Shown here: positions 13,383-14,171 of the stretch, piece after piece
Position numbering within the stretch: position 1 is the first letter of the stretch
Layout: the number at the start of each line of letters is the position of its first letter
Assembly (NCBI GenBank): GCA_934597345.1
Contig: CAKTRJ010000046.1
Span: 1-14,171 of the forward strand
Reading direction: 5' to 3'
Length of the DNA stretch: 14,171 bases
Source: an uncultured Oscillospiraceae bacterium
GTDB taxonomy: Bacteria; Bacillota; Clostridia; Oscillospirales; Oscillospiraceae
Program-made: the position numbers and the translations under genes
Notes under the pieces: model-generated
Seen by the model: only the letters and a program-made list of their open reading frames with translations
What the model was told of the DNA's origin: nothing
The model's database searches: none

Positions 13383-13524
13383 GACTATGGGTGGCGTTTC
13401 CAAACATATGCGTTTTCTGTTTGCTCTTATAGTGCTTATGTATGCAAGGGGTAAAATGGTGACAGGAAAATATATAATATCAGAAAAAATACGTTGCACA
13501 ATAAGACTATGAGCGGCGTTTCCA
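13383..13524 (+). repeat. 20-bp imperfect direct repeat upstream of the ParB-like gene
   Basis: GACTATGRGYGGCGTTTCCA occurs at 13383-13402 and 13505-13524, 18 of 20 identical, start-to-start distance 122 bp. It is GC-richer than its surroundings. It may be a binding site for an element-encoded protein such as ParB or a recombinase, or a duplicated ribosome-entry/start region, since each copy contains an ATG at the same place. Confidence 0.6.
13387..13512 (+). CDS. Possible 41-aa small membrane protein
   Basis: An open frame ATG to TGA encodes 41 aa beginning MGGVSKHMRFLFALIV, with one hydrophobic stretch (residues about 8-20) and a basic C-terminal half. GAGGAG stands only 3 nt before the ATG, which is shorter than usual. 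The stop overlaps another ATG (ATGA at 13509) that opens a 6-codon frame inside the second direct-repeat copy. Coding is uncertain: the frame is short and the start lies within a repeated sequence. Confidence 0.25.
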   Translation: MGGVSKHMRFLFALIVLMYARGKMVTGKYIISEKIRCTIRL

Positions 13525-13553
13525 TATAGATCAAACGGAAAGGAGGTTTCCCG

Positions 13554-13598
13554 TTGCTGGCCAGTCTGTTGACTGGTCTTTTTTTATGCCATGACTAA
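13554..13598 (+). CDS. Putative 14-aa leader peptide
   Basis: A TTG start with AAGGAGG 7 nt upstream encodes MLASLLTGLFLCHD then TAA. The peptide is hydrophobic and Leu-rich. It spans the terminator hairpin, so ribosome position could decide whether that hairpin forms; its stop overlaps the ribosome site of the ParB-like gene. No longer frame explains the strong SD here. Confidence 0.4.
   Translation: MLASLLTGLFLCHD
13561..13585 (+). terminator. Attenuator-like hairpin within the leader
   Basis: CCAGTC (13561-13566), loop TGTT and GACTGG (13571-13576) are followed by TCTTTTTTT. It is a short but classic intrinsic-terminator form placed 25 bp before the start of the ParB-like gene rather than after a gene, hence attenuator. 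Confidence 0.6.
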
Positions 13599-13609
13599 GG
13601 AGGTTAAAG

Positions 13610-14171
13610 ATGGCAGACGATAAAAAGAACATCGGCCCGGAGGCTGAAAAGCCCGGTGAGGCTCCCCAGGAGAAAAAGGTGGAACCTATCAAGGACACGC
13701 CCCCGGCGCCGGAGCAGCCGGCTCCCGGTGCGCCGCAGGCCCCCGTGGTGGAAACGGCACCAAAAACGCAGCCCGCTCCCACGGTAGAAAGTAAGCCCGA
13801 GGAAAAGGCTACCCCCGCTCCGAAGGTGCTGGATTTCAGTGCCGCAAAGAATAAGGCTCCGGCAAAGGAGGAAACAGCCCCGGAGAAAAAGCCCGCCAAG
13901 GAGCAGACGGAAGAAAAGCCCAAGCGTGGCCGTCCGGCCAAAACGGACAAAGCCGCCCCCGCTGAAAAGCCCAAGCAGCCCCGAGACAAAATGTCCCAAA
14001 GTAAGAAAGCTCCCGGTAAAGAGGCTCCCATTCCCCATAAGCCGGAGGCACCGCCCAAGGCGGCCAATGCTCCCGAGCAGGAGCAGCCTGCCGCTCCCCG
14101 TGACGCTACCCGCGCCGAGAAAGAGGAAATCGTCTATCTTGACCTTTCCGACCTGCACCCGTTCAAGGATC
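13610..14171 (+). CDS. ParB-like partition protein of the element, N-terminal part (runs off the window)
   Basis: 187 complete codons from ATG at 13610 (AAGGAGG 6 nt upstream), with no stop before the window ends. Residues 1 to about 170 are a low-complexity, presumably disordered region made mostly of Pro, Ala, Lys and Glu, with an AT-hook-like KRGRPAKT at 105-112. From about 173 the sequence becomes EIVYLDLSDLHPFKD, the start of a ParB/Spo0J N-terminal (CTPase/nuclease-fold) domain as found in ParB-like proteins of clostridial integrative and conjugative elements. Such proteins bind element DNA and may aid its maintenance or regulate its genes. It is GC-rich, unlike the AT-rich cargo beside it, so backbone and cargo probably have different histories. 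The catalytic and DNA-binding parts lie outside the window, so function is inferred. Confidence 0.75.
   Translation, partial: MADDKKNIGPEAEKPGEAPQEKKVEPIKDTPPAPEQPAPGAPQAPVVETAPKTQPAPTVESKPEEKATPAPKVLDFSAAKNKAPAKEETAPEKKPAKEQTEEKPKRGRPAKTDKAAPAEKPKQPRDKMSQSKKAPGKEAPIPHKPEAPPKAANAPEQEQPAAPRDATRAEKEEIVYLDLSDLHPFKD

Larger units (their letters stand above)
13534..13603 (+). promoter_or_regulatory. Leader-type control region of the ParB-like gene
   Basis: The layout is ordered. A hairpin (13534-13541 with 13547-13555, one bulged C) presents GGAGG in its loop. A TTG start follows 7 nt later. A second hairpin with a T run (13561-13585) lies inside the resulting 15-codon frame. The leader stop codon (13596-13598) overlaps the SD AAGGAGG (13597-13603) of the downstream gene. 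This suggests attenuation or translational coupling that tunes expression of the element backbone. It is inference from structure alone. Confidence 0.5.

Noticed and set aside
13531..14158. Two long minus-strand frames (178 and 184 aa) at the right end
   Set aside because: Gly/Leu/Ser-rich mirror frames of the Pro/Ala/Lys-rich ParB-like gene on the plus strand, which has an AAGGAGG site and a recognisable domain.

Overview
The window reads as a piece of a gut-type Bacillota (Clostridia) chromosome, most likely Oscillospiraceae-like. The reasons are GC-rich core genes with strong AGGAGG ribosome sites, a Clostridium symbiosum-like glutamate dehydrogenase, a 3-hydroxyacyl-CoA dehydrogenase and an ECF-type vitamin transporter subunit. 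The genus is inference. All calls come from reading the sequence; no database search was run.

Left part (1-10662), chromosomal backbone. It opens with the 3' end of an IS200/IS605-type transposase gene broken by a stop codon. A small membrane-anchored protein and an NAD-dependent 3-hydroxyacyl-CoA dehydrogenase follow on the minus strand. Next come a 131-bp inverted-repeat element (MITE-like), glutamate dehydrogenase (minus), an adenine phosphoribosyltransferase-like gene and adenine deaminase (both plus), and a LysR regulator (minus) facing a divergent pair of small membrane proteins. Last is a compact rimM-trmD-ECF S-component cluster (plus) whose genes overlap. Several promoters, bidirectional terminators and two extragenic hairpin clusters can be placed.

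Right part (10666-14171), a mobile island. The 3' 59 nt of a tRNA-Ala(GGC) gene is intact on the minus strand, but its 5' portion is replaced by unrelated DNA, as expected where a tRNA-targeting element has inserted. Beyond it the base composition becomes clearly AT-rich. Three tightly packed minus-strand genes follow: an unrecognised 257-aa protein, a TIR-like (CAP12/Pycsar-type) protein with the predicted catalytic glutamate, and a helical TPR-like protein. The 257-aa protein can itself be aligned by eye with the TIR-like protein but has Arg at the catalytic Glu position, so the cassette may be a catalytic/degenerate TIR pair plus a helical scaffold. This is the best candidate for an undescribed, probably anti-phage, system in the window.

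The island backbone begins at the far right with a GC-rich ParB-like gene that runs off the window. It is preceded by a leader region: an SD in a hairpin loop, a 14-codon TTG-started leader ORF, a terminator hairpin inside that ORF, and a stop codon that overlaps the SD of the ParB-like gene. A 20-bp imperfect direct repeat and a possible 41-aa ORF lie just upstream.
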